Source of the DNA: Borreliella mayonii
Lineage (GTDB): Bacteria; Spirochaetota; Spirochaetia; Borreliales; Borreliaceae
Length of the DNA stretch: 64,000 bases
Assembly: GCF_001945665.1 (NCBI RefSeq)
Contig: NZ_CP015780.1
Coordinates: 840,388 to 904,387, forward strand
Direction: 5' to 3'
The stretch's first letter is position 1. Each line of letters starts with the position of its first letter. The notes beneath the pieces are model-generated. The model was not told the DNA's origin. It ran no database searches and saw only the letters and a program-made list of their open reading frames with translations. Below are positions 1 through 9,383 of the stretch, piece after piece. The position numbers and the translations under genes are program-made.

Positions 1-1
1 G

Positions 2-2488
2 TTTTTTGATGATGCAATTGAGGCAAGCAAGCTTCTTAATTTAACATTGACAAAAAGAGAAAATGTTCCAATGTGTGGTGTGCCTTACCATACTAGTAAG
101 GAATATATAAGAAAATTAATTTTATTTGATAAAAAGGTTGCAATTTGTGAACAAGCCTCTAATTCTACTTCTGTGGGGCCTTTAGAAAGAGAGGTTGTTG
201 AGGTAATAACCCCAGGTGTTATTATTGATGAAGATTTTTTAAATGATGATGTTAATAACTATTTAGTTGCTATTAGTGATTATAAAAATTATTATTCGTT
301 TTCTTATATAGATTTATCTACTTCTAGTCTTGGGATAATGTTTTATGAGAATAGTTTTATTGAAAAGCTTAAAAGGGATCTTGAGAAATACTCTCCTAAA
401 GAGATAATAGTTTCTGAAAATTTTTATTATGAATATTCAGAGAAGCTTAATCTTAGTCGGTTTTTAATTAATAGAGTGCCCACTTGGCATCTTGATAAGG
501 ATGTTGCAATAAAAACAATAAAGGAGCATTTTAACATACTTGGATTGAGCCCTCTTGGATTTGATGAAGAGAAGCCTTATTACATTTCAATTTTTCTCAT
601 TATAAATCATATAAAAAATAATTTAAAAAATTTATTAAGCAATATTGATAAAATAGATATTAATAATGATTCTTTATACATGTTTCTTGATGATGTAACT
701 CAAGTTAATCTTGAACTTGTAAAAAATAATAATGATTTTTCTTCTCAATATTCATTATATTCTGTGTTAAATGATTGCAAAACTGCAATGGGAAAAAGAC
801 TTTTAAGAGAATATATTTTAAATCCAATTTTAAATATTTCTGAGATTAATACTAGACTAGATCATGTTGAATTTTTTTGCAAAAATATTAGCTTAACTAT
901 GGCTTTAAGGGAAACTTTTATTAATATATGGGATATTGAGAGAATAATATCTAGGATTCAAATGAAAAGATATATTAAAAAAGATTTTTTATTTATTGAA
1001 AAAGCTCTTTCTGTATTTTTTACGGTAAAAAGGTTATTTGACAAACATAATTTTGATTATTGGAATTTTGATAAGTTTGAAGAGGATAGCATTTCTAAGG
1101 TTTATTTTTTGATCAATAGTGCAATTTCAAGCTCGCCCGATGAGCTTATTAAAAGAGGTTATGATTTAAAGCTTGATAGCTTGAAAGATTTAAAGATTAA
1201 TGCAAATAAATATATTGATGAATATCTTGAATCAGAAAAATTTCTTAGCAAAATCAATAACCTAAAGATTAGAAAAACTAATAATAGGGGATTATTTTTT
1301 GAAGTTACAAAGAGTAATTATGCTCAAGTGCCTTCGCATTTTATAGAAAGCCAAGCTTTAAATTCTTCAAAAAGATATAAAACAGAAAAACTTATTTCTC
1401 TTGAAGCGGATATTAATAATGCTGAAGACAATGTGGTTGCTTTTGAGCAGGAAATTTTTGATGAAATAGCATCAAATGTTGTTAAGCATAATAAAGTTCT
1501 TAAAAAGGTTGCAGAATTTTTTGCATATATTGATTTGGTTGTTAATTTTGGTTATTTGGCAAAAAAAAATGAATATGAAAGGCCTGTGTTGACATCTGGT
1601 AAAGAAATTTTTCTTGACAAGTCTCGTCATCCTGTTGTTGAGCGCTATGTGAAAAACACTGAAATCTTTACTGAAAATTTTGTAAGGATTAATAAAGAAA
1701 AGCATTTTTGTTTAATTACTGGCCCTAATATGGCAGGTAAATCAACTTATTTGCGTCAGGTGGCTTTAATTACTTTAATGGCGCATATAGGTTCTTTTGT
1801 TCCAGCTTCTAAGGCTGTAATAGGTATTACAGATAAAATTTTTTGCAGAATTGGAGCAAGTGATAATATTGCCAAAGGGGAATCCACTTTTTTGGTTGAA
1901 ATGAATGAAACAGCTAATATTTTAAGAAATGCAACAGAAAAGAGTTTAATAATTATGGATGAAGTTGGAAGAGGTACTAGTACAAATGATGGGCTTGCTA
2001 TTGCTTATTCTATTATAGAGTATATTTTAGAGTATATTAAAGCTAGAAGTTTGTTTGCCACACATTTTCATGAGCTGTCGTCTATCAATCATAAAGCTTT
2101 TATTAATCTTTCAATGAAAATTGAAAAGCAAGGCAACGATCTTGTTTTCTTAAGAGAAGTTGAAGAAAAGCCATCTCTTAATTCTTATGGGATTTATGTT
2201 GCTCGTATAGCGGGACTTCCTTTAAGGGTAATAGATAGAGCCAATGTTATTCTAGAAAGTTTGGTGGGCAGAAAGGGTAGCTCTTGTTTAGAGTTTTTTC
2301 CCTGTGTTTCTTCTGATGGTAATGATAAAGAGGTCTTGAAAGATGACACTGATGTTCATGTTAAATTAAATGAGTATTTAGAGTTAAAAAATTTTATTTC
2401 TAGCATAGATATTAATAATATTACCCCTTTTCAATCAATTGAGCTTTTAAATCAACTTGTTTTAAAGGTTGTCTCTCAGTCCAGTTAG
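2..2488 (+). CDS. mutS: DNA mismatch repair ATPase MutS (5' end outside window)
   Basis: MutS recognises mispaired bases and starts mismatch repair. The reading frame is open to the left edge of the window, so the gene starts upstream and an internal Met near position 47 is not its start. Visible parts are the end of the mismatch-binding domain (MCGVPYH), the connector and lever domains, and the ATPase: Walker A GPNMAGKS at about 1721-1744, Walker B IIMDEVGRGTST around 1950-1985 and the FATHFHEL motif around 2055. The C-terminal tail carries a helix-turn-helix-like end typical of MutS1. The comF remnant follows directly. Identification is secure; only the N-terminus, including the Phe-x-Glu mismatch wedge, cannot be seen. 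Confidence 0.97.
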   Translation, partial: FFDDAIEASKLLNLTLTKRENVPMCGVPYHTSKEYIRKLILFDKKVAICEQASNSTSVGPLEREVVEVITPGVIIDEDFLNDDVNNYLVAISDYKNYYSFSYIDLSTSSLGIMFYENSFIEKLKRDLEKYSPKEIIVSENFYYEYSEKLNLSRFLINRVPTWHLDKDVAIKTIKEHFNILGLSPLGFDEEKPYYISIFLIINHIKNNLKNLLSNIDKIDINNDSLYMFLDDVTQVNLELVKNNNDFSSQYSLYSVLNDCKTAMGKRLLREYILNPILNISEINTRLDHVEFFCKNISLTMALRETFINIWDIERIISRIQMKRYIKKDFLFIEKALSVFFTVKRLFDKHNFDYWNFDKFEEDSISKVYFLINSAISSSPDELIKRGYDLKLDSLKDLKINANKYIDEYLESEKFLSKINNLKIRKTNNRGLFFEVTKSNYAQVPSHFIESQALNSSKRYKTEKLISLEADINNAEDNVVAFEQEIFDEIASNVVKHNKVLKKVAEFFAYIDLVVNFGYLAKKNEYERPVLTSGKEIFLDKSRHPVVERYVKNTEIFTENFVRINKEKHFCLITGPNMAGKSTYLRQVALITLMAHIGSFVPASKAVIGITDKIFCRIGASDNIAKGESTFLVEMNETANILRNATEKSLIIMDEVGRGTSTNDGLAIAYSIIEYILEYIKARSLFATHFHELSSINHKAFINLSMKIEKQGNDLVFLREVEEKPSLNSYGIYVARIAGLPLRVIDRANVILESLVGRKGSSCLEFFPCVSSDGNDKEVLKDDTDVHVKLNEYLELKNFISSIDINNITPFQSIELLNQLVLKVVSQSS

Positions 2489-2489
2489 T

Positions 2490-3111
2490 ATGCGCTATTT
2501 AAATGTTCTAAAGAGTATATTTTTGCCTTTTTGTATTTTTTGTGGAAAAAGATATGTATCTTCTAATGCTCTTTGTGATCAATGTAAGTCACTTTTTAAT
2601 TTTGAAATTAAATTTGATGAGAATTTGATTTATTTTTTTGAATATAAAGAGCATTACAAATCTTTAATTTTGTCTTATAAGAGGGATGCTCAAAAGTCAA
2701 TTGGTAGATTTTTAGCAAGTGGAATTGCTGAATGTTTGAATAATTTGATTTTGATCAAATAGTAACGGTTCCTTGTAGTTTTAAAAGAAAATTATTTTAT
2801 GGTTTTGATCATATGGAATACATTGGTATTTTGTTAAGCCGTTTTGGTTTTAATTATATAAATATTTTTTCAAGAAATTATGGAAAAAGTCAGAAGTTAA
2901 TGAAAGGAAATCTCAGATTTAAAAATCTTGAAAATAAAATTAAATTAAGATCAAAATATAAAAATTTTCAATTTAAAAAGATTGTTTTGCTTGATGATAT
3001 TGTTACCACAGGAGCATCTATGTGTATTTGTGAAGACCTTATTATGCAATTGGGAGCTGCTTATAAAAGATGATAAAGCTTTCGTTGGCTAAATCTTATA
3101 CTTTGGCTTAA
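2490..3111 (+). pseudogene. comF: comF phosphoribosyltransferase-like gene, broken by two frameshifts
   Basis: ComF-family proteins join a Cys4 zinc site to a phosphoribosyltransferase fold and are linked to DNA uptake in competent bacteria. The first part (ATG at 2490, one base after the mutS stop) has the zinc motif CIFCGK...CDQC. It stops at 2760-2762, but the next frame continues without a break as FDFDQIVTVPC...GFDHMEYIG, then the PRTase motif VLLDDIVTTGAS near 2983-3018. That frame stops at 3071-3073, while a third frame carries on as KMIKLSLAKSYTLA to a stop at 3109-3111, a plausible ComF tail. Both shifts fit single-base deletions, in a T run near 2744-2746 and an A run near 3065-3068. 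I infer a degenerating gene. A sequencing error or programmed slippage is possible but less likely for two events. Confidence 0.8.
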
Positions 3112-3113
3112 TG

Positions 3114-3171
3114 TTGACATTATTTTTGCTAAGTGTTAACCTTGACTTAAGGTTTAGTTTATGTATTTAAT
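3114..3171 (+). promoter_or_regulatory. Possible promoter(s) for the rimP-nusA-infB operon
   Basis: Two -35-like hexamers occur here: TTGACA at 3114-3119, whose 17-bp-spaced -10 TAACCT is poor, and TTGACT at 3142-3147 with TTTAAT 18 bp further at 3166-3171. The second -10 runs into the palindrome at 3169. This is motif inspection only. Confidence 0.3.
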
Positions 3172-3202
3172 AAGGTTCTTTTAAAAGAACCTTATTATTT
3201 TT
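3169..3202 (+). terminator. Palindromic hairpin with T-run between comF and rimP
   Basis: Positions 3169-3196 form a perfect 28-bp palindrome (arms AATAAGGTTCTTTT and its complement) followed by a short T run (3198-3202). It probably ends transcripts of mutS/comF. It also lies just upstream of rimP, so it could act on the leader of the following operon. Confidence 0.6.
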
Positions 3203-3212
3203 AGGAATACAG

Positions 3213-3650
3213 TTGATTAAATATTTTGACAAAAATAATGAAGTTTTTAATTTGATAAAAGATTTAACAGGACGGCTAGATGTTGAAATATTAGAAATTA
3301 ATATCTTTAGAAATAAAAATAATGGAAAAATTCAAATAGTTCTTTATAGTAAAAATTTTTCCTTAGGTATTGATTTGTTGGCTGATTTGCATAAGATGAT
3401 TTTATTAATTTTAGAAGCAAATCTTAAATATAGTTTTATTTTAGAACTTTCTACTCCAGGAATAGATAGAAAAATAAAAAGTGACAGAGAGTTTGAAATT
3501 TTTGAAGGCAAAAAGATTAAGTTGATGCTAGATAATGAATTTGAAGAGGGTTTTATATTGGAGTCAAAACCAAAAAGTTTTATTTTTAAAACAGATAGCA
3601 AAGAAGTAAATGTTTTTTATAGTGATGTTAAGAAGGCTATATTAGTTTAA
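3213..3650 (+). CDS. rimP: Ribosome maturation factor RimP
   Basis: RimP helps assemble the 30S subunit and is almost always encoded directly before nusA, as here. The 145-residue product has the two-part layout of the family: an alpha/beta N-terminal domain with the conserved [12 protein letters not shown] segment (residues about 80-91, matching the family's E-x-S-S/T-P-G-hydrophobic-D-R) and a small C-terminal SH3-like barrel with KGKKIKL-like and [18 protein letters not shown] stretches. A TTG start with AGGAA just upstream is the best start. The gap to nusA is 13 bp with a strong Shine-Dalgarno sequence, so the genes are co-transcribed. Confidence 0.9.
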   Translation: MIKYFDKNNEVFNLIKDLTGRLDVEILEINIFRNKNNGKIQIVLYSKNFSLGIDLLADLHKMILLILEANLKYSFILELSTPGIDRKIKSDREFEIFEGKKIKLMLDNEFEEGFILESKPKSFIFKTDSKEVNVFYSDVKKAILV

Positions 3651-3663
3651 GGAGGAATTTTGG

Positions 3664-5112
3664 ATGATAAAGGGCACGGGGCATATGATTGTAAACATTG
3701 CAAATGATCGCGGCATGAGTATAGATTCTATTAGAAAAACAATTAAAGAATCAGTATTGATAGCTTATAAAAAGTATTTTGGAAGTAATGAGAATGCTTT
3801 TATTAATTTTGATGATGATACAGGAGATTTGTCTGTTTATGCAAAAAAGAAAATTGTAAAAGAGGTAAAAGATTCTTTGCTTGAAATATTAGAAAAAGAT
3901 ATCTCAAAGGAAAATATTGTAGAAGGCGATTATGCTTATATTGAAATTAATCCTAAAGTTTTTGATAGGCTTTCTATTCAAGTTGCAAAACAAAGAACCA
4001 AAAATGACTTGCAAGGAATTGAGGATAATGAGATTTTATCGGAATTTAAAAGCAAGTTGAATAAAGTTGTTATTGGGTATGTTCAACAAAATAGAAATGG
4101 CGATCTTTATGTTAATCTTGGCAATACGGATGGTATAATTCCTAGGAAGTATCAGTCTCCAAGAGAAGTTTATAATCTTAATGATAAGATTAGGGTTTTA
4201 GTTTATAATGTCAAAAAGGGTAAAAATGGCATTGAAGTTATTCTTTCTAGAACTCATCCAAAGTTTATTGAAGAGCTTTTAGCGCTTGAAATTCCTGAAA
4301 TTGAAGAAGGCATTATTAAGATCCATAAAATAGTTCGTGATCCTGGTTACAGAATTAAAGTCGCTGTTTATTCTGAAAAAGAAGAGATTGATCCTGTTGG
4401 TCCTTGTATAGGACAAAAAGGAGTCAGAATTCAATCTATAATTAAGGAACTTGAGGGAGAAAAAATCGATATTATTCCTTATAGTAAAGATATTAAAGAA
4501 TTTATAAAGGATTCTTTGACTCCTTCAAAGATAGAGCATGTTTATATTATTGACGAGGATTTGCATAAAGCTTTAGTAGTTGTTAGTGATGACCAACTTT
4601 CTCTTGCTATAGGTAAAATGGGTCAAAATGTTAGACTTGCTAATAGACTTCTTGACTGGGCTATTGATGTTAAAACTAGTAGTCAATTTGCAGAAATGAA
4701 AGCTAATTCAGAGTTTAAGCAAGAAACACTTGAAATGTTTGATAAAGTTATGCAGGATGTTGTTGAAGAGGAGCAATTTGAAGATATAAGCAAAATAAGT
4801 GATCTTAAATTACTCGATTCTTCTGTGATTTCTAGTTTATCAAAAGAGGGGCTTGATGATATTAACAATTTTTTACAAGCAGATGAGGGAGTGCTTTTTG
4901 ATCTTGGTGTAAGTTATGAAAAACAAGAAGAAATTAACAAAATATTAAAAGAGGGGATGATAATAATTGCTAATGACAATGATGAGTCTATGGAAAAGGT
5001 AGAAGAAGATGAGGAGCTTCTTTGTCCTGAATGTGGTGTTGTTATTAATGAAAATATGACCTCCTGTCCGGGTTGTAAAATAGGGCTTAGTTTTGAGTTT
5101 GAGGAGGAGTAG
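3664..5112 (+). CDS. nusA: Transcription termination/antitermination factor NusA with C-terminal zinc ribbon
   Basis: NusA binds RNA polymerase and nascent RNA to control pausing, termination and antitermination. The 482-residue protein has an N-terminal polymerase-binding domain (1-125), an S1 domain (about 130-195, GYVQQNRNGDLYVNLGNTDG) and two KH domains (about 200-345) with GPCIGQKGVRIQSI and the second-KH signature LAIGKMGQNVRLA. An acidic region follows, then a last 30-residue element with four cysteines (454, 457, 468, 471; CPECG and CPGC) that looks like a zinc ribbon. The Shine-Dalgarno AAGGAGG before ATG 3664 fixes the start. Only 2 bp separate it from infB. Confidence 0.96.
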   Translation: MIKGTGHMIVNIANDRGMSIDSIRKTIKESVLIAYKKYFGSNENAFINFDDDTGDLSVYAKKKIVKEVKDSLLEILEKDISKENIVEGDYAYIEINPKVFDRLSIQVAKQRTKNDLQGIEDNEILSEFKSKLNKVVIGYVQQNRNGDLYVNLGNTDGIIPRKYQSPREVYNLNDKIRVLVYNVKKGKNGIEVILSRTHPKFIEELLALEIPEIEEGIIKIHKIVRDPGYRIKVAVYSEKEEIDPVGPCIGQKGVRIQSIIKELEGEKIDIIPYSKDIKEFIKDSLTPSKIEHVYIIDEDLHKALVVVSDDQLSLAIGKMGQNVRLANRLLDWAIDVKTSSQFAEMKANSEFKQETLEMFDKVMQDVVEEEQFEDISKISDLKLLDSSVISSLSKEGLDDINNFLQADEGVLFDLGVSYEKQEEINKILKEGMIIIANDNDESMEKVEEDEELLCPECGVVINENMTSCPGCKIGLSFEFEEE

Positions 5113-5114
5113 GT

Positions 5115-7694
5115 TTGTCGAAAAATATTGATGATATTAAAAATGAAGATGGCAAAAAAATTAAGATTATTAAGTTAAAAAAGAAGGTAGTAAAAATTGT
5201 AACGCATAATGATTTAAGCGGTAAAAATGATTCAAATATTTCTGTTGATTTGCATAAGCACAATAACAAAACTGAATATTCGCAAAACAGAGATAACAGA
5301 GGTGAATATTTTCAAAATAGAGACAACAGAACTAGTGGGTATTCTCAAAGCAGAGACAATAGAACTGGCGGGTATTCTCAAAGCAGAGACAATAGAACTG
5401 GCGGGTATTCTCAAAGCAGAGACAATAGAACTGGCGGGTATTCTCAAAACAGAGACACCAGAACTGGTGGGTATTCTCAAAACAGAGACACCAGAACTGG
5501 TGGGTATTCTCAAAGCAGAGACAACAGAACTGGTGGGTATTCTCAAAACAGAGACACCAGAACTGGCGGATATTCTCAAAACAGAGACACCAGAACTGGC
5601 GGGTATTCTCAAAACAGAGACAGTTTAGCCCCTCAATATCAAGGTTCAGCAAAGAAAACATATGTTGCCAAAAATAATTCTCAAAATAAATATACTACCT
5701 CTATGTCTTTTAGAAGAGTTATAAAAACCAAAGTTCCTGTTATTGTTAGCAGCACATCTTCATCAGATTCTGAGAATAGCAAGGAGTTAAATCGTAAGCT
5801 TGGCGAGAAGAAAAAGCAGCAACAAGAAAGTCAAAAAAGCTATAAGAGAAAAAAAGCAGAAACTGAGAGCAAAACAATTGAACAAAAGGTTTTTGAACAA
5901 CTTCAAAAAAAGAAAAGAGAAAATTTAGCTAATCCTATTCCAAAGTCAATTGACATTATGGGCAGCATTACTGTTTCTGATCTTGCAAGAAAGATGAATT
6001 TAAAATCTTCTGATTTGATTGCTAAATTAATGGCTTTGGGCGTAATGGTGACTATTAATGAAAAGATAGATTCTGATACGGCAACTATTTTAGTTGAAGA
6101 ATATGGTTCAAAAGTTAATGTTGTTTCTATTTATGATGAAACGGTTATAGAAGAAGAAGTGGAAGATCAAAGTAAAAGAATTGAAAAGCCTCCTGTTATT
6201 ACAATAATGGGTCATGTTGATCATGGTAAGACCAAGCTGCTTTCTGTGCTTCAGAATATAGATATAAATCAAACAGAATCTGGTGGTATTACTCAGCATA
6301 TTGGAGCTTATACTATTGTTTATAATGATCGAGAAATAACATTTTTAGATACTCCTGGTCATGAAGCTTTTACTATGATGAGAAGTCGTGGGGCCCAAGT
6401 TACAGATATTGTTGTTCTTGTTGTGTCAGCAATTGATGGTGTTATGCCCCAAACTATTGAGGCTATTAATCATGCAAAAGAAGCAAATGTTCCAATTATT
6501 GTTGCTATAAATAAGATTGATTTGCCAGATTCAAATCCCGATAAGATTAAACATCAGCTTTCAGAATACGGATTAGTATCTGAAGATTGGGGAGGGGACA
6601 CTATTTTTGTGTTGATTTCTGCTCTTAAAAATATAGGAATTTCTGAACTTCTTGATATGATTCTTTTGCAGTCAGATATGATGTTATTAAAGGCAAACCC
6701 ATCTAAAAGAGCTATTGGAAAAGTGCTTGATGCTAAGATTGATTTGGGGCGCGGAATAGTTTGTTCTGTTATTATTGAAGATGGGACCCTTTATGTGGGA
6801 GATTCTTTTGTGGGTGGAGCGTGCTATGGTAAAGTTAAGGCATTAATTAGCGACAAGGGTGTTTCTGTTAAGAGTGTTGGACCTGCTAAAGCCATTAGTG
6901 TTTTAGGATTTTCTTCAATGCCTCAGGCTGGGGATCCTTTTCAAGTAACTAAAACTGAAAAAGAAGCAAAATTGATCAGCTCTAAAAGGCAAGACCTTAA
7001 AAAATATGAATCTTCCAAAAATGTAAAAAAAGTTACCATGTTAAATCTTTATGATTCAATCAAAGAAGGAACGCTTAAAGAGCTTAAAATAATTTTAAAA
7101 GCAGATGTTCAGGGCTCAGTCGAAGCTTTAAAGAATTCTCTTGAAAAATTAACAAACGATGAGGTTAGAGTAAGAGTTGTGCATGCATCAGCAGGGGTAA
7201 TAACTGAAACAGATATTAGCTTTGCTTCAGCAAGCGATGCTATTGTTATTGGATTTCATGTAAGGCCTACTGCAAAAGCTCAGGTACTAGCAGATCAGGA
7301 AAAAGTTGAGATTAGAAAGTATAATGTTATTTATGATGCTATAAATGATGTTAAATCAGTTCTTGAGGGGATGCTTGAACCAGACGTTGAGCAGCAGTTT
7401 ATTGGTTTTGCTGAAGTTAGAGCTGTAATAAATGTTCCTAAAGTTGGGGTAATAGCTGGCTGTTATGTTTCTCGGGGACTAATAAAGCGAGATGCGATTA
7501 CTAATGTAATGAGAGATGGTTTGCAGATTCATTCTGGTAAAATTTCATCTTTAAAGCGATTTAAAGATGATGTTAAAGAAGTCGCTGAGCAATATGAGTG
7601 TGGTATTGTGATTGATAATTATGCTAATATTAAAGAAGGAGATATAATTGAAGCATTTGAGGTAAAAAAGGTAAAAAAATCTTTTAAAGCTTAG
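5115..7694 (+). CDS. infB: Translation initiation factor IF-2 with repetitive N-terminus
   Basis: IF-2 is the GTPase that brings initiator tRNA to the 30S subunit and promotes subunit joining. The 859-residue protein starts at TTG 5115 after GAGGAGG. Residues 1-270 are charged and low-complexity and include an 11-residue tandem repeat ([11 protein letters not shown] type). The conserved part has an IF2_N motif ([17 protein letters not shown]), the G domain with GHVDHGKT (about 366-373), DTPGHEAF (about 413), NKID and SAL, then domains II, III and the tRNA-binding IV ([21 protein letters not shown]). All GTPase motifs are intact, so it should be functional. It sits in the usual nusA-infB-rbfA order. 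Confidence 0.97.
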   Translation: MSKNIDDIKNEDGKKIKIIKLKKKVVKIVTHNDLSGKNDSNISVDLHKHNNKTEYSQNRDNRGEYFQNRDNRTSGYSQSRDNRTGGYSQSRDNRTGGYSQSRDNRTGGYSQNRDTRTGGYSQNRDTRTGGYSQSRDNRTGGYSQNRDTRTGGYSQNRDTRTGGYSQNRDSLAPQYQGSAKKTYVAKNNSQNKYTTSMSFRRVIKTKVPVIVSSTSSSDSENSKELNRKLGEKKKQQQESQKSYKRKKAETESKTIEQKVFEQLQKKKRENLANPIPKSIDIMGSITVSDLARKMNLKSSDLIAKLMALGVMVTINEKIDSDTATILVEEYGSKVNVVSIYDETVIEEEVEDQSKRIEKPPVITIMGHVDHGKTKLLSVLQNIDINQTESGGITQHIGAYTIVYNDREITFLDTPGHEAFTMMRSRGAQVTDIVVLVVSAIDGVMPQTIEAINHAKEANVPIIVAINKIDLPDSNPDKIKHQLSEYGLVSEDWGGDTIFVLISALKNIGISELLDMILLQSDMMLLKANPSKRAIGKVLDAKIDLGRGIVCSVIIEDGTLYVGDSFVGGACYGKVKALISDKGVSVKSVGPAKAISVLGFSSMPQAGDPFQVTKTEKEAKLISSKRQDLKKYESSKNVKKVTMLNLYDSIKEGTLKELKIILKADVQGSVEALKNSLEKLTNDEVRVRVVHASAGVITETDISFASASDAIVIGFHVRPTAKAQVLADQEKVEIRKYNVIYDAINDVKSVLEGMLEPDVEQQFIGFAEVRAVINVPKVGVIAGCYVSRGLIKRDAITNVMRDGLQIHSGKISSLKRFKDDVKEVAEQYECGIVIDNYANIKEGDIIEAFEVKKVKKSFKA
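5274..5624 (+). repeat. 33-bp in-frame tandem repeat inside infB
   Basis: Starting at 5334, a 33-bp unit encoding (S/G)GYSQ(S/N)RD(N/T)RT is repeated eight full times plus a nine-codon partial copy ending about 5624. Two 30-bp diverged copies ([20 protein letters not shown]) precede it from 5274. Neighbouring units are nearly identical in DNA, which implies recent expansion. The unit is a multiple of three, so copy-number change keeps the IF-2 frame. Confidence 0.95.
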
Positions 7695-7717
7695 TATTGT
7701 TTTATTTATGTGTGTTT

Positions 7718-8080
7718 ATGTATAAGAATATAAAAAAGTTTAAACTCGAAAGTTTTATTGCTCAAGAAATTGGCAATTTAATAGTAAGTGGGGAGATTAA
7801 AGATCCCAGAATTCATTCATTTTTAACCGTGATTAAAGTAGAATTTTCAAAAGATTTAATAAATGCCAAAGTGTTTGTGGGCTCTATCAAAGAAGGAGCT
7901 TCTTTGGATAATGCAGTTAAAGCTTTAAATAATGCTAAGGGATTTATTCAAAGTCAAATTATTAAGCGAATTAAAGTTAGAAGCACTCCTAAATTATTAT
8001 TTTTTAAGGATGATTCTCTTTCTAAGTCATTTTATGTTAATAAGTTAATTGAAGGATTAAATACTACAAGAGAGAATTAA
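7718..8080 (+). CDS. rbfA: Ribosome-binding factor A
   Basis: RbfA is a small KH-like protein that binds immature 30S subunits and helps process the 5' end of 16S rRNA, notably in the cold. The product from ATG 7718 (120 residues) starts [19 protein letters not shown], matching the family's N-terminal helix. It contains [21 protein letters not shown] strands and the helix [13 protein letters not shown], with [13 protein letters not shown] near the C-terminus, all typical. The frame is also open from TTG 7697, giving seven more residues, but the Met start fits the family length better. Neither start has a good Shine-Dalgarno sequence, so translation may be coupled to infB. Confidence 0.88.
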   Translation: MYKNIKKFKLESFIAQEIGNLIVSGEIKDPRIHSFLTVIKVEFSKDLINAKVFVGSIKEGASLDNAVKALNNAKGFIQSQIIKRIKVRSTPKLLFFKDDSLSKSFYVNKLIEGLNTTREN

Positions 8081-8082
8081 AT

Positions 8083-8934
8083 TTGGAAAATGGATTCCTT
8101 TTAATTAATAAAGAGCAAGATAAAACTTCTTTTGAAACTCTTTTCCCTATAAAAAAATATTTTAATACAAATCGTGTTGGACATGCTGGCACACTTGATA
8201 AATTTGCAAGTGGAATTTTGATTGCTCTTGTAGGAAAATATACAAAGCTTTCAAGTTATTTTACTTCTTTAGATAAAGAGTATGTAGCAGAATTTAGATT
8301 TGGATTAGAAACAGATACTCTTGATCCGAATGGGAGAATAGTTAATAAAACGGATTATATCCCTAATTTAGAGGATATAGATTTAAAACTTAAAGATTTT
8401 GTAGGAGAGATTTATCAAAGTCCCCCTAGATTTTCTTCTGTTCATATTGATGGTAGCAGGGCTTATAAACTTGCTTTGAATGGAAAGTTTTTTGAAATTA
8501 AAAAACGAAGAGTGACTGTTTATGATATTCAAAGATTAAGTTATGATTTTACTTCTTCTTTGCTTAGTTTAAAAATTAGTTGTTCAAAAGGCACTTATAT
8601 TAGGAGCATTGCAAGAGATTTGGCTTATTCTCTAAATTCTTTTGCGTATGTTAGCAATTTAAAAAGAACTAAAGTAGGTATGTTTAGATTAAAAGATTCC
8701 ACATTGTGTGGAAATTTGAGCAAAGCCTCTTTAATTAGTCTAGAATCTTTAAGAAGTTTTTTTGAAAAGGTTTACATTGATTCTAATAAGATAAATCTTG
8801 TTAAAAATGGTGCTTATGTTGAAATTAAAATTAATATTAATGAATTTAAGATTTTAAAATCCAGAGAAGGAAAAATATTAGCAGTAATTCAAGGAGTGGG
8901 TTTAAATAAATATAAATATATTATTATATTTTAA
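8083..8934 (+). CDS. truB: tRNA pseudouridine-55 synthase
   Basis: TruB isomerises U55 in the T-arm of most tRNAs. The 283-residue product has GFLLINKEQ at the start, the catalytic motif GHAGTLDKFASG with Asp39, the SSVHIDGSRAYKLA segment and the CSKGTYIRSIARDL motif. A short C-terminal extension replaces a full PUA domain. The start is TTG 8083, two bases after the rbfA stop. It is the last gene before the inverted-repeat region that separates it from rpsO. Confidence 0.95.
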   Translation: MENGFLLINKEQDKTSFETLFPIKKYFNTNRVGHAGTLDKFASGILIALVGKYTKLSSYFTSLDKEYVAEFRFGLETDTLDPNGRIVNKTDYIPNLEDIDLKLKDFVGEIYQSPPRFSSVHIDGSRAYKLALNGKFFEIKKRRVTVYDIQRLSYDFTSSLLSLKISCSKGTYIRSIARDLAYSLNSFAYVSNLKRTKVGMFRLKDSTLCGNLSKASLISLESLRSFFEKVYIDSNKINLVKNGAYVEIKININEFKILKSREGKILAVIQGVGLNKYKYIIIF

Positions 8935-8951
8935 TTTTATATTTATTTTTT

Positions 8952-9026
8952 AAGCAATTTAATATTTTTTCTTAAAAATAACCTGAAAAGGATAAATTGC
9001 TTTTGTTATTTTTAAGAAAAAATATT
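8952..9026 (+). promoter_or_regulatory. Pseudoknot-capable inverted repeats between truB and rpsO
   Basis: A perfect 22-bp inverted repeat has arms at 8961-8982 and 9005-9026 with a 22-nt loop. A second pairing joins 8952-8961 (AAGCAATTTA) to 8993-9002 (TAAATTGCTT) inside that loop. The two pairings interleave, giving H-type pseudoknot topology, or alternatively two competing hairpins. It may end truB transcripts or regulate read-through into rpsO. Confidence 0.6.
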
Positions 9027-9031
9027 ATAAT
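9003..9031 (+). promoter_or_regulatory. Sigma-70-type promoter for rpsO-pnp
   Basis: TTGTTA at 9003-9008, a 17-bp spacer and TATAAT at 9026-9031 make a near-consensus promoter about 70 bp before the rpsO start. The -35 and spacer overlap the right arm of the inverted repeat. Predicted transcripts start near 9038, giving a leader of about 65 nt. Confidence 0.6.
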
Positions 9032-9102
9032 CTATCATAGTAAGTTTAAATTATGGCAATAGGTTTGTTAGAGCTTTGTTATAATGGTATAGGAGTTGCT
9101 TT

Positions 9103-9369
9103 ATGATAGATAAAAAGCAAAAACAAAAAATAGTTTCTGATTTTGGAAAAAATGAAAGTGATACTGGTTCTGTTGGGGTTCAGATCGCACTTATTACAGG
9201 TAGAATAAAGTATTTAACTGAGCATTTAAAGATAAATAAAAAAGATCACAGTTCAAAAAGAGGCTTATTAAAGTTGGTAGGGCAAAGGCGAAGTTTATTG
9301 CGGTATTACCAGAAAAAAGATTTAGAAGCTTATAGGATGTTGATATCTAAACTTGGTCTTAGAAAATAA
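9103..9369 (+). CDS. rpsO: 30S ribosomal protein S15 (uS15)
   Basis: S15 is a primary 16S rRNA-binding protein of the 30S platform. The 88-residue product has the standard length and motifs: [26 protein letters not shown] in the first helices, [32 protein letters not shown] in the rRNA-binding part, and a C-terminal helix ending LGLRK. The Shine-Dalgarno is ATAGGAG before ATG 9103. It is followed 14 bp later by pnp, the usual pairing. In other bacteria S15 represses its own mRNA; whether that applies here depends on the leader described separately. Confidence 0.97.
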   Translation: MIDKKQKQKIVSDFGKNESDTGSVGVQIALITGRIKYLTEHLKINKKDHSSKRGLLKLVGQRRSLLRYYQKKDLEAYRMLISKLGLRK

Positions 9370-9383
9370 AAAGAGGTTGAATT

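Noticed and set aside
5334..5624. Possible CRISPR-like array
   Set aside because: Units are contiguous, without spacers, and encode part of IF-2.
5227..5661. Long open frames in other frames and on the minus strand across the infB repeat
   Set aside because: They exist because the 33-bp unit is a multiple of three and lacks stops in several frames; there is no ribosome site or homology, and the IF-2 frame is the real one.
9065..9085. Second TATAAT nearer rpsO with TTGTTA upstream
   Set aside because: Spacing is only 9 bp, far too short for a promoter; the 9003-9031 pair has 17 bp.
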